A stretch of 64,000 bases of DNA from Riptortus pedestris (GCA_019009955.1 CM032233.1:15846501-15910500); one strand, 5' to 3'. Positions 22,845 to 35,081 are shown, counted from the first letter of the stretch. Numbers and translations are program-made. The notes: a model not told the origin generated them from the sequence alone.

Positions 22845-24280
22845 ACAGTGGGGGGAAAAAAGTATTTGCACACCTCGTTTTTCTTTAAATAATAAATTAA
22901 AAATTGAAAACAACTCATTTGAGTTTGCCCAATAATAAGAACAAGTAAAACTTGTTAAATATCAGTAAACATTTAATTGAAAGCCTTGATCATGATAAAA
23001 AATATATTTTAAAATAACACAAACACCAGGAAAAAAGTATTTGCACACTTTCTTTGTTTGTAAATAAGTACAAAGATCTGTTTGTTTTCTTGTTTTTTTT
23101 ACTTCCTACAGTATAATCCTGTTATTGTTTGTCAGTATTCGAAAATATTACAATCGTATAAGATCTACATAATTTTAACTGCTAAATAATGTCCAAAACA
23201 AGTGAACTGAGTGCTGCCTCTTGTGGAAAAATGGTTTTATTGCACAACCAACAAAATCTTATCGTGAAATATCAGATTTCTTGGTCTTCATTTTCCTAAA
23301 GTAAGGTAGGTAATTAAGAGATGTGAAGAATGAGGTTCATCTGCAAATAATCGACACTAAAGGCCGTCCCAGGATACTAATTGAAAGAATGGAGAGCAAA
23401 ATAAAAATTGAAGCTTATAAAACTCCTGCTATAAGTGGAGGTGCCCTAGCCAATATGGCCTAATAAACTTCTGGGGCATATGCCAGCACGAAAACAGTAA
23501 GGAATGTTTTGAATTCTAAAGGTCTTTATGGCAGGGTCTCGAGAAAAAACCTTATATAAGGGAAACCAATCGCAAAAAATACTTTATTTTGCTAGAGAAA
23601 AAATTAAGAAGCCCATCAGTTTTTCGGAAATGCGCTGTTATCTGATGAGAGTAAGTTTAATTTGTTTAAATCTGATGGACAAAAGCTTATTTGGCGTAGG
23701 AGAAATGAGGAACTGAAAAAGCAAAACGTTGCGATTACTGTGAAACATGGGGGCGACGATGCAATGCTTTGGGGATGCATAGCTAATAATGCAGATGGAA
23801 ATATTGCACCTATTGAAGGTATTTTAAATGCAGAAGGTTATGTGAAGATTTTGCGGGGCAACCTCTTAGCAAGTGCAGCTAACTTTGGAATCCAGCATCA
23901 GTTATTATTCCAGAAGGACAATGATCCGGAAAATGCAGCCCATGAAACTAAAGAATAGAGCCAATAAAATTAAAGAATGGTTAATATTTAATAATCTTCA
24001 CCAACTACACACCTCTCCACAGTCACCAGATTTGAATATAATTGAAAATTATTGCCACACGTTAGATCAAAATGTTCCAAAACAACAGAAACTAGAAGGC
24101 ACCACCGCAAGAATCCTTTTCTACGATAATGGGAAGAAATCAATCCAGATGTAATTTAAAACCTTGTACAATCAACACCTAGACGGTTACAAGTGGTATT
24201 TTTCAAGAAAAGACTACATAAAAAATATAAAATTTAAGAAAAATGAAGAATGAGAAGGTAAAGTATTCAGATCACGACGG
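22845..24280 (+). mobile_element. Tc1-like transposon with inactivated transposase
   Basis: Starts with CAGTGGGGGGAAAAAAGTAT at 22845; a second AAAAAAGTATTTGCACAC lies at about 23034, the direct-repeat-within-inverted-repeat arrangement of some Tc1-like elements. Coding relics run from about 23190 (MSKTSELSA) across several frames: FKSDGQKLIWRRRNEELKKQ, TVKHGGDDAMLWGCIA, QKDNDPENAAHETKEW and QSPDLNIIENYC. These hold recognisable D and E catalytic positions of a DD34E transposase. Frameshifts and stops make it dead. The right inverted repeat is not clear. Confidence 0.85.
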
Positions 24281-24813
24281 GATTATCAATTTAACATACT
24301 TTCTTAACGAACGTTTAAACACAAGACATTCGTATTCAACCAACTTGCAATGAAATGGAGTTAGAACTAAATTTTTAATATTCTCCGACAAAATCAATTA
24401 ATATATGTGTTTATTAAATTGGTTAAGTTGCCTCTACAGATGCTTTGTTTGGTGAAGGCTTCGTTTGGAAGAAGCGTGGCAGTCACATATTCTCGTCCTC
24501 CTTGATTAATTTTTAGTTTTAAGCAAGTCGTCTGAGTTTACAAATATTATTACCATATTTTTTTGGATAAGAAAATGAAGGTAATCCTCACATTAGGGAG
24601 AACATTTGGTCAAATTGGCCCGCTATTCATTAAGGGCGTTTTAAAGCACACTTAATTCACATTATTTTATTTTTATAAATTAAATGTCTTATTCAATTAA
24701 TATTAAAATATAAATGACTCAATAAGCATTAATCTTATTTTGTTTTAATTTTCAAAAACTGAAAAAATTAATAGATATAATATACAAAATGAAAAAATTT
24801 AAATTCCTTCTAC
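24281..24813. other. Unassigned stretch
   Basis: AT-rich, no gene recognised. It contains a few TTAA sites but no end that convincingly matches the neighbouring piggyBac-like remnant. Confidence 0.45.
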
Positions 24814-24975
24814 TCAGAGCAATTTTTTGCAATATATGTCGGCATGATTGAGACAAATGTAATTGAACCATTTCTTACAAAAATGCTTTGACTTATTGTC
24901 GTAATAGTCAATGCAGCGCCTTCTTTTTTGGGGGTCCGGTGTGCCTCTTTGTGGTGGCTCGTACTCCACCAATTT
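24814..24975 (-). pseudogene. Possible piggyBac-like transposase C-terminus
   Basis: On the minus strand a frame ending at a TGA (24816-24814) reads PPQRGTPDPQKRRRC, then HFCKKWFNYICLNHADIYC. The pattern of a basic stretch followed by paired Cys and a C-x3-H group resembles the C-terminal Cys-rich domain of piggyBac-like transposases, with two expected cysteines replaced. The catalytic domain is absent. The longer frame at 25099-24908 on the same strand is in another register and is not the relevant one. Confidence 0.45.
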
Positions 24976-25144
24976 TTGTGCTAGTAGTCGTGTAATTCAA
25001 TAGAAGGATCTCCAACTTCATTATCACTTGATAAACAATAATTTTCTTAGTGATTACTTTCTTCACTCTATTGCAAAATGTTTCACTTTCTTCACTCATT
25101 TCAGTTTAGTAATGTTACCATTATTCAACGGTTACAGAAAAAAT

Positions 25145-25657
25145 AATATTATATATAGGTCTGTTGAAAATAATATTTGGAATTTAAGCTTGAAATAAGA
25201 TGTTTCAAGATATATATTGGCTTATTATTAATATGCGATGACTGCAAATGGGGTTTACTGAAGGCTGAAAATTAAAAACAAAATGCTATTATCTCAGTTA
25301 ACATTCAAGATAGAGAAAAATGATTAATAACTGCATTTATTAGTCATTAAATTTGCAAAAAGATTGGACATATACGCTTTTTCGACTTTTCGATTCTCAC
25401 CCTCTAAACTCCCACTTTTCACCCTGTCCGATTCTAGCCGTAAACGGACTTGATCTTTAGTTATAAATAAAACACTTATTTTGGTAACGATGAACCAAAA
25501 ATTGCACCGCCAGAGCGCTAAAAGACAAATAAATAAATATATATGAAAGGACCTCTATTTTCGTCATCTCATGATCGATGGACCTTTGATGAAATTTTCC
25601 GAAAACAATCACGAGTACAACCTCAATAGCCGATTTCCCTTCAGGGAAAGTTGTTAA
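25145..25657 (+). mobile_element. Family A element, 5' truncated (subfamily 2)
   Basis: Runs from AAAATAATATTTGGAATTTA through TGGGGTTTACTGAAGGCTGA and CGCCAGAGCGCTAAAAGACA, with a very short microsatellite, to GATTTCCCTTCAGGGAAAG and TTGTTAA. Confidence 0.75.
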
Positions 25658-25943
25658 AAATGACTTTTCTTGTAAAAGGACTGAACAACTTTGATATAAG
25701 ATTAATCAAACGTATAAACAAATGTATTGATTTACTATTATTATGTATTCCTTAATATTTGATGATAACCACCAAATATTCTGGACAATACAAGTTTCAT
25801 ATTTGATGAAACATAGTTTTGTAACAAAACTACATAATTAATATATATTTAACAGTTACACCATTCCAATATGTAGTAAGGTTATTCTACTGTAATGCGG
25901 AAATACAGCAATTAGGGTATATATAAGCATTATAAGATGGCAA

Positions 25944-25944
<1 letters not shown>
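25658..25944. other. Unassigned stretch
   Basis: AT-rich; no gene, element end or structured repeat recognised. Confidence 0.4.
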
Positions 25945-26001
<57 letters not shown>

Positions 26002-26110
26002 GATCGGACCTCATTATTTTCTTGTAGGATCGATGGATATTTGAGGAAATGTTTGAAAATCGCGCCAGGAGTACAAACTTAATAGCTGATTCCATTAAAG
26101 GAAATCTGAA
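25945..26110 (+). mobile_element. Family A element, 3' fragment with (TA)n
   Basis: About 50 bp of (TA)n, then TTTTGATCGGACCTCATTAT and a decayed terminal palindrome, AGCTGATTCCATTAAAGGAA, followed by ATCTGAA. Confidence 0.75.
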
Positions 26111-26384
26111 TGAATGAAATATAATAATTGCTGAATGTGAATTTCATTCAGTAACTAATAGCCCTTAGTCATTCAACAAAGTGAAAACTAGTCGCAATTC
26201 CCTCATTCACTTGCGACCATGTTCTTCCACATTTAAAACTATAAGAAACCGTGCTTTAATTGTACGAATAAATACACTAAAACTAGCAGTAACCGTTAAG
26301 ACCTCGCGATACATGGATAAGATGAAATTGATGTCGTACATAACAAACTTATTTTAGTTTAAAAGTTGGTTTAATTAATAATTT
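26111..26384. other. Unassigned stretch
   Basis: No recognisable gene or repeat. It lies just left of the large nested array. Confidence 0.4.
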
Positions 26385-26507
26385 TAGCAGATTTCCCTTA
26401 AGGGAAATCAGCTATTGAGGTCGTACTCATTTCGGAATTTTCGAAATTTTTCTTCAAATGTCCATCAATCCTACCTAGTATATGAAGAAAATGAGGTCCG
26501 TTCAAAA

Positions 26508-26538
<31 letters not shown>
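26385..26538 (-). mobile_element. Family A element, 3' half; other half at 34042-34495
   Basis: Begins TAGCAGATTTCCC with the palindrome and runs to AGGTCCGTTCAAAACTGTA and (TA)n, where the Helitron array starts. The missing 5' half, same strand and starting again in TA, resumes at 34042. The two pieces therefore read as one element split by 7.5 kb. Confidence 0.85.
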
Positions 26539-27185
26539 CTAGCTCAGATACCCGGCTTCGCTCGGGAATTCATTTGAGGCTGAATGGTGATGGTATTTTT
26601 TTGGCAAGGCTTTGCTTTGCACAATATTTTGACATTTACCCGTCCCAGTGTTTAGGGCCAATACTCGTCGTTTTTGTGGATTTGTTAATAATAAAATTAA
26701 TTTTTTATGTAAGACTTCACTGTCCTCCATATTGTCATATTTCCCGTTTCCTGTGCATTATGCATAGATTTGAATTATTAAGGACAAAATATTAACGTAC
26801 ATTTGAATTAATTTTTCCAGGTGAGGTACCCTTTAGTTCAAATTGGAATGAATTGTTGAGCAAATTTCTCTATATAAGAAAATAAACAATTTTTGTTATG
26901 TGCATATTTGCCGAAACCACAATAAGAAACGAAATATCACTATTATTAATTTCAGGCTTCCCTTATAACGCCCTCTCCTACCCGTCCCTAGAAATGTTAG
27001 CATGGCTTATTATAAGGAAGGCGTTAGTGCTAATACACATACCGAGTGTTTTAATTAGTTCGGTGAGTCTTTTGTGCCAAATAAAATTGTTGACTCCGCT
27101 ATAATTTTTAACGTATAACGCCTTTATAGTTCGTTATTCGACGATAGTGTATATAACAAAACTTTCTCTAAATAACAGAATAAAC
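26539..27185 (-). mobile_element. Family B Helitron, 3' end and partial body
   Basis: The 3' terminus on the minus strand is CCCGAGCGAAGCCGGGTATC, TGAG, CTAG, followed by T: a GC hairpin then CTRR, as in canonical Helitrons. The body holds one internal repeat unit (near 26931). The 5' end is lost at the junction with the next copy. Confidence 0.75.
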
Positions 27186-29586
27186 AACTTAAGGTACCCG
27201 GCGATGCCCGGGAAATCAATGTTGACTGACTAATGATGCTATTTTTATAGGAAGACTTCAATGTGTACAATTGTACTTCCCTCCACGATGTATTGTTCTT
27301 TCAAAATAGCCAATCCTAAAGTCTAACTTTCAGGGTTAATAGAATAGAAATTTTAGTTTTGAAGAATATATGAAAATGTGTTCGTAATCTATCCCTCTCG
27401 ACTCACAGTTTTTGAATAATTCAAACTATAATCATGGGTAGCATTTATTACAATTAAAAATCATCTATAATGAACATATTTCCTGCCAAAAACCAATCCC
27501 AGCACATATAGTTTAAGCATAGTTTTATACTCGTACATAAGATCATATTCGTATTAGTAAGCCTCAGTGGAAATCACTTCCCGTCATGGGAGCATTCCAC
27601 AGGATATAAGAAAACTCAATTAACTCCCGTCAATTTCCGCACTCGCTGGAGAGTTATCATGATTGTTTTCCTTAGATTATTGATTCAGAATATTATTTTA
27701 ATAATTTATCTACCTGTTGGAACTAAATAATAGATCCATAAAAATAATTTCATTTATGTTCAAAAAGCTAGATGAGGGGAAAAGAGTCCCCCTGCAACCT
27801 AGTAATACTTTAAACATTTATATTGAGTATATATTAAATATCAGAAATGCTCTTATAGTTTACATTTCTATTGGAAATAAATAACAAAGCTATAGGGAAA
27901 ATAAATGAATGAGGAGGAGGCGACGGAGATTTATAAGCTCACTAATCCGAACCATACTTACAAATAAGACTAAAATAATATAAGACTAAAACATAACATC
28001 TTTTGTAATAATATGCATTTATTAAAAACACTTAAATAAGCACTAATAAAATTAATGACTCCCGCTATGGTTTTAGCGTATTTCCCGTGTTTACTTCATT
28101 TACGGCAAAAGTGAATACAACAAAAGTTACATTAAATAACAAAAGTAAACAACTTTTGCTATGTGCACGTTTGCCGAAAAAAAAATAGAAAATGAAATAT
28201 CTCAAATTTTTATTTCAGGCCTCCCTTATAACCCCCACTCCCGTTCGAACTTAAAAATTGTATTAAAGCTTATAACCATGGAAGAATTAATGCTAATTCA
28301 CATACCCAGTTTTGTTAAATTCGGTTCAATCGTTTGTGCTCAATAAAATAGTTGGTTAACAACTTTTGTTATGTGCATATTTGCCAAAACCCCAATAGGA
28401 AACGAAATATCACTATTTTTAATTTCAGGCCTCCCTTATAACCCCCACTCCTGCCCGTCCCTAGAAATGTTAGTAAAGCTTATTATAAGGAAGACGTTAG
28501 TGCTAATTCACGTACCGAGTTTGGTTTAGTTCGGTTGAGTCTTTTGTGCCAAATAAAATTGTTGACTTCTGCTATCACTTTTTGGCGTATAACGCCTTTA
28601 TAATTAGGTATACGACAAAAGTGTATATGACAAAAGTATCTCTAAATAACAAAATAAACAACTTTTGTTATGTGCATATTTGCCAAAACCCCAATAGGAA
28701 ACGAAATATCACTATTTTTAATTTCAGGCCTCCCTAATAACCCCCACTCCTGCCCGTCCCTAGAAATGTTATAATGGCTTATTATAAGGAAGACGTTATT
28801 GCTAATTCACATACCGAGTTTGGTTTAGTTCGGTTGAGTCTTTTGTGCCAAATAAAATTGTTGACTTCCGCTATCATTTTTAGCGTATAACCCCTTTATA
28901 CTTAGGTATATGACAATAGTGTATAAAACAAAAGTTACTCTAAATAACAAATTAAACATCTTTTGTAATGTGCATAATTGCCGAAAATGCAATAGGAAAC
29001 GAAATATCACTATTTTTAATTTCAGGCCTCCCTTATAACCCCCACTCCTGCCCGTCCCTAGAAATGTTATAATGGCTTATTATAAGGAAGACGTTAGTGC
29101 TAATTCACATACCGAGTTTGGTTTAGTTCGGTTGAGTCTTTTGTGCCAAATAAAATTGTTGACTTCCGCTATCATTTTTAGCGTATAACGCCTTTATACT
29201 TAGGTATATGACAAAAGTGTATAAAACAAAAGTTACTCTAAATAACAAATTAAACATCTTTTGTAATGTGCATAATTGCCGAAAATGCAATAGGAAACGA
29301 AATATCACTATTTTTAATTTCAGGCCTCCTTTATAACCCCCACTCCTGTTCGTCTCAGAGAATATTAACATAGCCTAAAGTCTAAGTTGGGTTAGTAGTA
29401 ATATACATACCAAGTTTCATAAAATTCGGTTCAGCCGTTTATGCGTGAAAAGGTAACAAACAAACAAACATACACGAAAGAAACAAAATGCAGTTATGGT
29501 GTCTATGACATGTGAAACGAAAAGTTATCGTGAAAATTCGCGAAAAAAATCAATGTACAGACAGAGGTTACAATTTTATATATATA
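27186..29586 (-). mobile_element. Family B Helitron with about 298-bp tandem units
   Basis: The 3' side has the hairpin TTCCCGGGCATCGCCGGGTA (27204-27185 region) but lacks the final CTAG. The 5' side ends at GTAACCTCTGTCTGTACATTG (29582-29560). The internal landmark GAAATATC recurs at 28403, 28703, 29001 and 29299, a period of 298-300 bp; an older copy is at 28191. Each unit contains CCCTTATAACCCCCACTCCT and ACATACCGAGTTTGGTTTAG. No coding capacity, hence non-autonomous. Confidence 0.8.
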
Positions 29587-31620
29587 CTAGCTAAGGTACC
29601 CGGCGATGCCCGGGAAATTATTGTTAACCGACTAATGATGGTATTTTGATAGTAAGACTTCTATGTGTCCAATTACACTGCCCTCCATGACGTAATAATT
29701 TTCCGAAATAGCCAACCCTGAAGGGTAACTTTTGGGAATTAATAGAATAGAAATTTTATTTTTGAAGGATAAATGAAAATATCTTCTAATTTATCCTTCT
29801 ACACTTTATAACTCACCGTATTTCAATAATTCAAACCATAATCATGGGTAGCATTTATTACAATTAAATATCATCCATAATGAACTTATTTTCTTTCAAA
29901 AGCCTACCCGAGCTCAAATAGTTCAGGCAAAGTTTTGCACGTAAGATTATATTTGTAATAGTGAATCTCACTGGAAATCACTTCCAGCAATGCCAGACGG
30001 GAAATAAGTAAACTCAATTAACTGGTAAGGCTCCCGTCATCTTCAGCTCCCGCATTAGACTTCTCGCTTTTCAGCCTCTTTTATAGTCCCCACTCCCGTT
30101 TGGAACTAAAATTTTTAATATAGCTTATAATCATGGAAGATTTAATGCTCATTGACATACCGAGTTTTGCGAAGTTCTGTTCAATCGTTAGTGTCCAACA
30201 AAATTGTGTGCTCCCGCACACAAAGTAAACAACTTTTGTTATGTGCATGTTTGTCGAAAAACAAATAGACAATGAAATATCGCGAATTTTTATTTCAGAT
30301 CTCCCTTATAACCTCCACTCCCGTTCTAACCTAAACATTTTAATATAGCTTATAATCATGGAAGAATTAATGCTAATTGACATACCGAGTTTTGTTAAGT
30401 TCGGTTCAATCGTAAGCGCCCAATAAAATAGATGATACTGCTATAGGTTTTAGCGTATATCTCGTTTATAATTCGGTATAAGAAAAAAGTGTAAATAACA
30501 AAAGTTAGTTTAAATAAAAAAAATAAACAACTTTTGTTATGTGCATATTTGCCGTAAAAACAATAGGAAACGAAATATCGCTATTTTTAATTTCTGGCTT
30601 CCCTCATAACCCCCACTCCTGCCCGTCTCTAGAAATGTTGGTATAGCTTGTTATAATGAAAGCGTTAGTGCTAATACAGATACCGAGTTTTATTTATTTC
30701 GGTTGGGTCTTTTGTCCCAAATAAAATTGTTCACTTCCGCTATGGGTTTTAGCGTATATCACGTTTATACTTTTCTATACGACAAAAGTGAATATAACAA
30801 AAGTTAGTTTAAATAAAAAAAATAAACAACTTTTGTTATGTGCATATTTGCCGTAAAAACAATAGGAAACGAAATATCGCTATTTTTAATTTCAGGCCTC
30901 CCTTATAACCCCCACTCCTGCCTGTCCCTAGAAATGTTAGTATGGATTATTATAAGGAAGGCGTTAGTGCTAATTCACATACCGAGTTAGTGCTAATTCA
31001 CATACCGAAAAACCAATAGGAAACGAAATATCGCTATTTTTAATTTCTGGCTTCCCTTATAACCCCCACTCCTGCCCGTCCCTAGAAATGTTGGTATGGC
31101 TTGTTATAATGAAGGCCTCACTGCTAATACACATACTGAGTTTTATTCAGTTTGGTTGAGTCTTTTTTGGCAAATAATATTGTTGACTCCCTCTATAATT
31201 TTTAGCGTATAACGCATTTAAACTTCGGTATACGACAAAAGTGTATATAACAAAAGTTACTCTAAATAACAAAATAAACATCTTTTGATATGTGCATATT
31301 TGCCGAAAAACCAATAGAAAACGAAATATCGCTATTTTTAATTTCAGGCTTCCCTTATAACCCCCACTCCTGTTCGTCTCAGAGAAAATTAATATAGCCT
31401 AAAGTCTAAGTTGGGTAAGTAGTAATATACATGCCAAGTTTCATAAAATTCGGTTCAGCCGTTTATGCGTGAAAAGGTAACAAACAAACAAACAAACAAA
31501 CAAACATACACGAAAGAAACAAAATGCAGATATGGTGACTATGACATGTGAAACGAAAAGTTATCGTGAAATTTCGCGAAAAAAATCAATGTACAGACAG
31601 AGGTTACAATTTTATATAGA
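29587..31620 (-). mobile_element. Family B Helitron, both termini intact
   Basis: On the minus strand it starts TCTATATAAAATTGTAACCT at 31620, with A immediately before it, and ends GCATCGCCGGGTACCTTAG, CTAG at 29587, with T after it. That is the canonical A|TC...CTAG|T Helitron insertion. Internal units are at 30273, 30572, 30871, 31025 (shortened) and 31323. It is the best-delimited copy of the family, 2,034 bp. No Rep/helicase ORF is present. Confidence 0.88.
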
Positions 31621-31631
31621 TATAGATATAG

Positions 31632-32688
31632 ATAGATTGTAACCTCTGTCTGTACATTGATTTTTTTCGCGAAATTTCACGATAACTTTTCGTTTCACAT
31701 GTCATAGACACCATATCTGCATTTTGTTTCTTTCGTGTATGTTTGTTACCTTTTCACGCATAAACGGCTGAACCGAATTTTATGAAACTGGGTATGTATA
31801 TTACTACTAACCCAACTTAGATTTTAGGCTATATTAATTTTCTCTGAGACGAACAGGAGTGGGGGTTATAAGGGAAGCCTGAAATTAAAAATAGCGATAT
31901 TTCGTTTTCTATTGGTTTTTCGGTAAATATGCACGTAACAAAAGTTGTTTATTTTGTTATTTAGAGTAACCTTTGTTATATACACTTTTGTCGTATACCG
32001 AAGTTTAAATGCGTTATACGCTAAAAATTATAGCGGGAGTCAACAATATTATTTGCTAAAAAAGACTCAACCGAACTAAATAAAACTCGGTATGTGTATT
32101 AGCAGTGAGGCCTTCATTATAATAAGCCATACCAACATTTCTATGGATGGGCAGGAGTGAGGGTTATAAGGAAGCCTGAAATTAAAAATAGCGATATTTC
32201 GTTTCCTATTGGTTTTTCCGCAAATATAAACATAAAAAAAGTTGTTTATTTTGTTATTTGTAGTAACTTTTGTTATATACACTTTTGTCGTATACCAAAG
32301 TATAAATGAGTTATACGTTAAAACTTTAGCGGGCACTAACGGCTGAACCGAACTTAACAAAACTCGGTATGTCAATTAGCATTAATTCTTCCATGATTAT
32401 AAGTTATATTAAAATTTTTAGGTTCGAACGGGAGGGGGGTTAGAAGGGAGGCCTGAAATAAAAATTCACCATATTTACATGTATAACAGACGGGAAATAT
32501 AAAAATATCGAAGACTGTGAAGCCTTATCGAACAAATAATTCTATTATTAGCAAATCCACGGCAAAGATGGTTATCAATCCTAAACACTGGGACGGGTAA
32601 ATGTCAAAATATTGTGCAATGGAAAGCCTGCTAAAAAATACCATCAGCCTCAAATGAATTCCCGAGCGAAGCCGGGTATCTGAGCTAG
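31632..32688 (+). mobile_element. Family B Helitron, inverted relative to its left neighbours
   Basis: Starts near GATTGTAACCTCTGTCTGTA and ends CGAAGCCGGGTATCTGAG, CTAG at 32685-32688, followed by T. It lies head-to-head with the copy ending at 31620, their 5' ends separated by about 12 bp of TA/GATA sequence. It has two internal units. Confidence 0.85.
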
Positions 32689-34041
32689 TATATATATAAA
32701 ATTGTAACCTGTGTCTGTACATTGATTTTTCTCGCGAAATTTCACGATAAGTTTTCGTTTCACATGCCATAGACACCATAACTGCATTTTGTTTCTTTGG
32801 TGTCTGTTTGTTTGTTTATTTGTTTGTTTGTTTGTTACCTTTTCACGCATAAACGGCTGAACCGAATTTTATGAAACTAGGTATGTATGTTACTACTAAC
32901 CCAACTTAGACTTTAGGCTATATTAATATCCTCTGTGACGAACAGGAGTGGGGGTTATAAGGGAAGCCAGAAATTAAAAATAGCGATATTTCGTCTCCTA
33001 TTGTTTTTACGGCAAATATGAACATCACAAACGTTGTTTATTTTGTTATTTAGAGTAACTTTTGTTATATACACTTTTTTCGTATACCGAATTATAAACG
33101 AGATATACGCTAAAACCTATAGCGGAAGTGAACAATTTTATTTGGGACAAAAGACCCAACCGAAATAAATAAAACTCGGTATCTGTATTAGCACTAACGC
33201 TTTCATTATAACAAGCCATACCAACATTTCTAGGGACGGGCAGGAGTTGGGGTTATGAGGGAAGCCAGAAATTAGAAATAGCGATATTTCGTTTCCTATT
33301 GGTTTTTTGGCAAATATGAACATAAAAAAAGTTGTTTATTTAGTTGTTTAGAGTAACCTTTGTTATATACACTTTTTTCTTATACCGAATTATAAACGAG
33401 ATATACGCTAAAACCTATAGCAGTATCATCTATTTTATATGGCGCTTACGATTGAACCGAACTTAACAAAACTCGGTATGTCAATTAGCATTAATTCTTC
33501 CATGATTATAAGCTATATTAAAATGTTTAGGTTAGAACGGGAGTGGCGGTTATAAGGGAGACCTGAAATAAAAATTCGCGATATTTCATTGTCTATTTGT
33601 TTTTCGACAAACATGCACATAACAAAAGTTGTTTACTTTGTTATTTAGATTAATTTTTTTTTTTAATACAATTCTCCAGGAACAATGTGTGGAGCAAGTA
33701 ATTTGCGTAGAAATATTGATATGCTCAACAATTCATTCCTATTTGAACTATCAGGTACCTCAGCTGGAAAAATTAATTCAAATCAATGTTAATATTTTGT
33801 CCTTAATAGCTGAAATCTATGCATAATGCACAGGAGACGGGAAATATGACAATTTGGAGGACAGTGAAGACTTACATAAAAAATTAATTTTATTATTAAC
33901 AAATGCCAACGACGGGTATAAACCCTAAACACTGGGACGGGTAAATGTCAAAATATTGCACTAAGTAAAGCCTTGCCAAAAAAATACCATCACGATTCAG
34001 CCTCAAATCAATTCCCGGGCGAAGCCGGGTATTTGAGCTAG
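32689..34041 (+). mobile_element. Family B Helitron, tandem to the previous copy
   Basis: Starts in TATATATAAAATTGTAACCT directly after the CTAG of the previous copy and ends GGGCGAAGCCGGGTATTTGAG, CTAG at 34038-34041, followed by T and TA repeats. Internal units are near 32960, 33260 and 33560. Confidence 0.85.
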
Positions 34042-34495
34042 TATATATATATTTGTCTGATACCGTTCTAGCGGTCGCAATTTTTGTTTGATCGTTACCA
34101 AACTCGATATTTAGCCGTTTTATGTAAAAAGAAAAGAAAGATCAAGTTCGTTAACGGCTGAAATCGGACCAGTTGGAGGGGGGGGGGGGTTTAGAGTGGA
34201 GGATTTTCGAAAATTCGAAATATTTCCGTTACTATACGTTGGATCGAAAAATTGTATAGAATCAATCTTATTGCAATTCAAATTTACTATAAATATTGTT
34301 ATATGCATTTATTCTCTATCTTGAATATTAACCAAGACATTTGCATTTTTATTAAATCTGGGTGGATAACGGATGAGAGTGAGTTTCCCGCCAAAAGCAA
34401 GGTCGGCCGTTTCCTTCGGCTCTCGTGAAATTTCTCTATTGTAAAACTTCAAGTGTGAAATCTGCTTAGTTTACGCAGCCCCTGCGTGATGGACT
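34042..34495 (-). mobile_element. Family A element, 5' half of the copy split at 26538
   Basis: Resumes in (TA)n followed by TTTGTCTGATACCGTTCTAG and CGGTCGCAATTTTTG. It continues through the G-rich and GGCCGTTTCC blocks to TTAGTTTACGCAGCCCCTGC and TGATGGACTTTTTTT. Confidence 0.88.
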
Positions 34496-34654
34496 TTTTT
34501 TATTGCTAAGACCAGCCAAGAGCTTCGTGACATCTCCATTTTTTTTAAATATCAGCCTGATCCGCTCTAACATATTTACAGGTACTTGTATTCTTGTATA
34601 CTCTCTTTCGCTGTTCAAGACAAAATAGCTCAATATCCTATTGTCACTCTCAGC

Positions 34655-35068
34655 TGTGTAGCTGCTGGGTAGGGGAACCGTAGGAACAGTAGGTCCTTAG
34701 TCGGCTTTGCTGTTCCGGGCAGGGGATCACTCCTGCCTTAATGGGGTAAGTTCTAGCGGCTTACTCAATGTGAACTACGGGCTGGGTGGTGTCCGGAGTG
34801 GAGGTTGCCTTCACTGCCGCTCATAGACGTAGTGGTCGTGTGTTCAAAGCACGAGGACATACAGGCCAGATAAACTGGTACATGTGTGGGAGCTGTTCTC
34901 TCGTGTGGGAGCTGGGTAGTAGGAGACTGTCCCTTCCATAGGATTCGCTTCTGACCATCGTAGCGAATCCTTAGTCACCATGAGGTTGTTGGATTGGTGT
35001 AGGATGGATTAAGGCCTCACGGCTAGGTGCCTCCTACATTGTAGCCACTCCTCGATATGGGTACGCAA
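34655..35068 (+). mobile_element. SINE-like 414-bp insertion with 13-bp target duplication
   Basis: TGTCACTCTCAGC occurs at 34642-34654 and again at 35069-35081, bracketing 414 bp that is much GC-richer than its surroundings. Inside, GTGGTCGTGTGTTCAAAGCA resembles a pol III B box (GTTCAAAGC), with TCATAGACGTAGTGG just before as a possible A box, although the two are unusually close. A long exact target duplication without inverted repeats indicates target-primed retroposition. The family is not one I can name, and strand is inferred from the B box. Confidence 0.65.
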
Positions 35069-35081
35069 TGTCACTCTCAGC

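Noticed and set aside
24560..24660. TTAAGGGCG and a nearby TTAA as ends for the piggyBac-like remnant
   Set aside because: piggyBac ends start CCC after TTAA reading inward; here the base order is wrong and no partner end was found.
28825..29371. Similar 61-82 codon frames repeated in the Helitron units (FRLPLHFRQLC-type)
   Set aside because: They arise from the tandem unit, are interrupted in other units and match no protein I know.
27186..34041. Regular repeats of about 298 bp, considered as a CRISPR-like or ordinary satellite array
   Set aside because: The sequence is eukaryotic, the repeats are contiguous without spacers, and they lie within Helitron termini.
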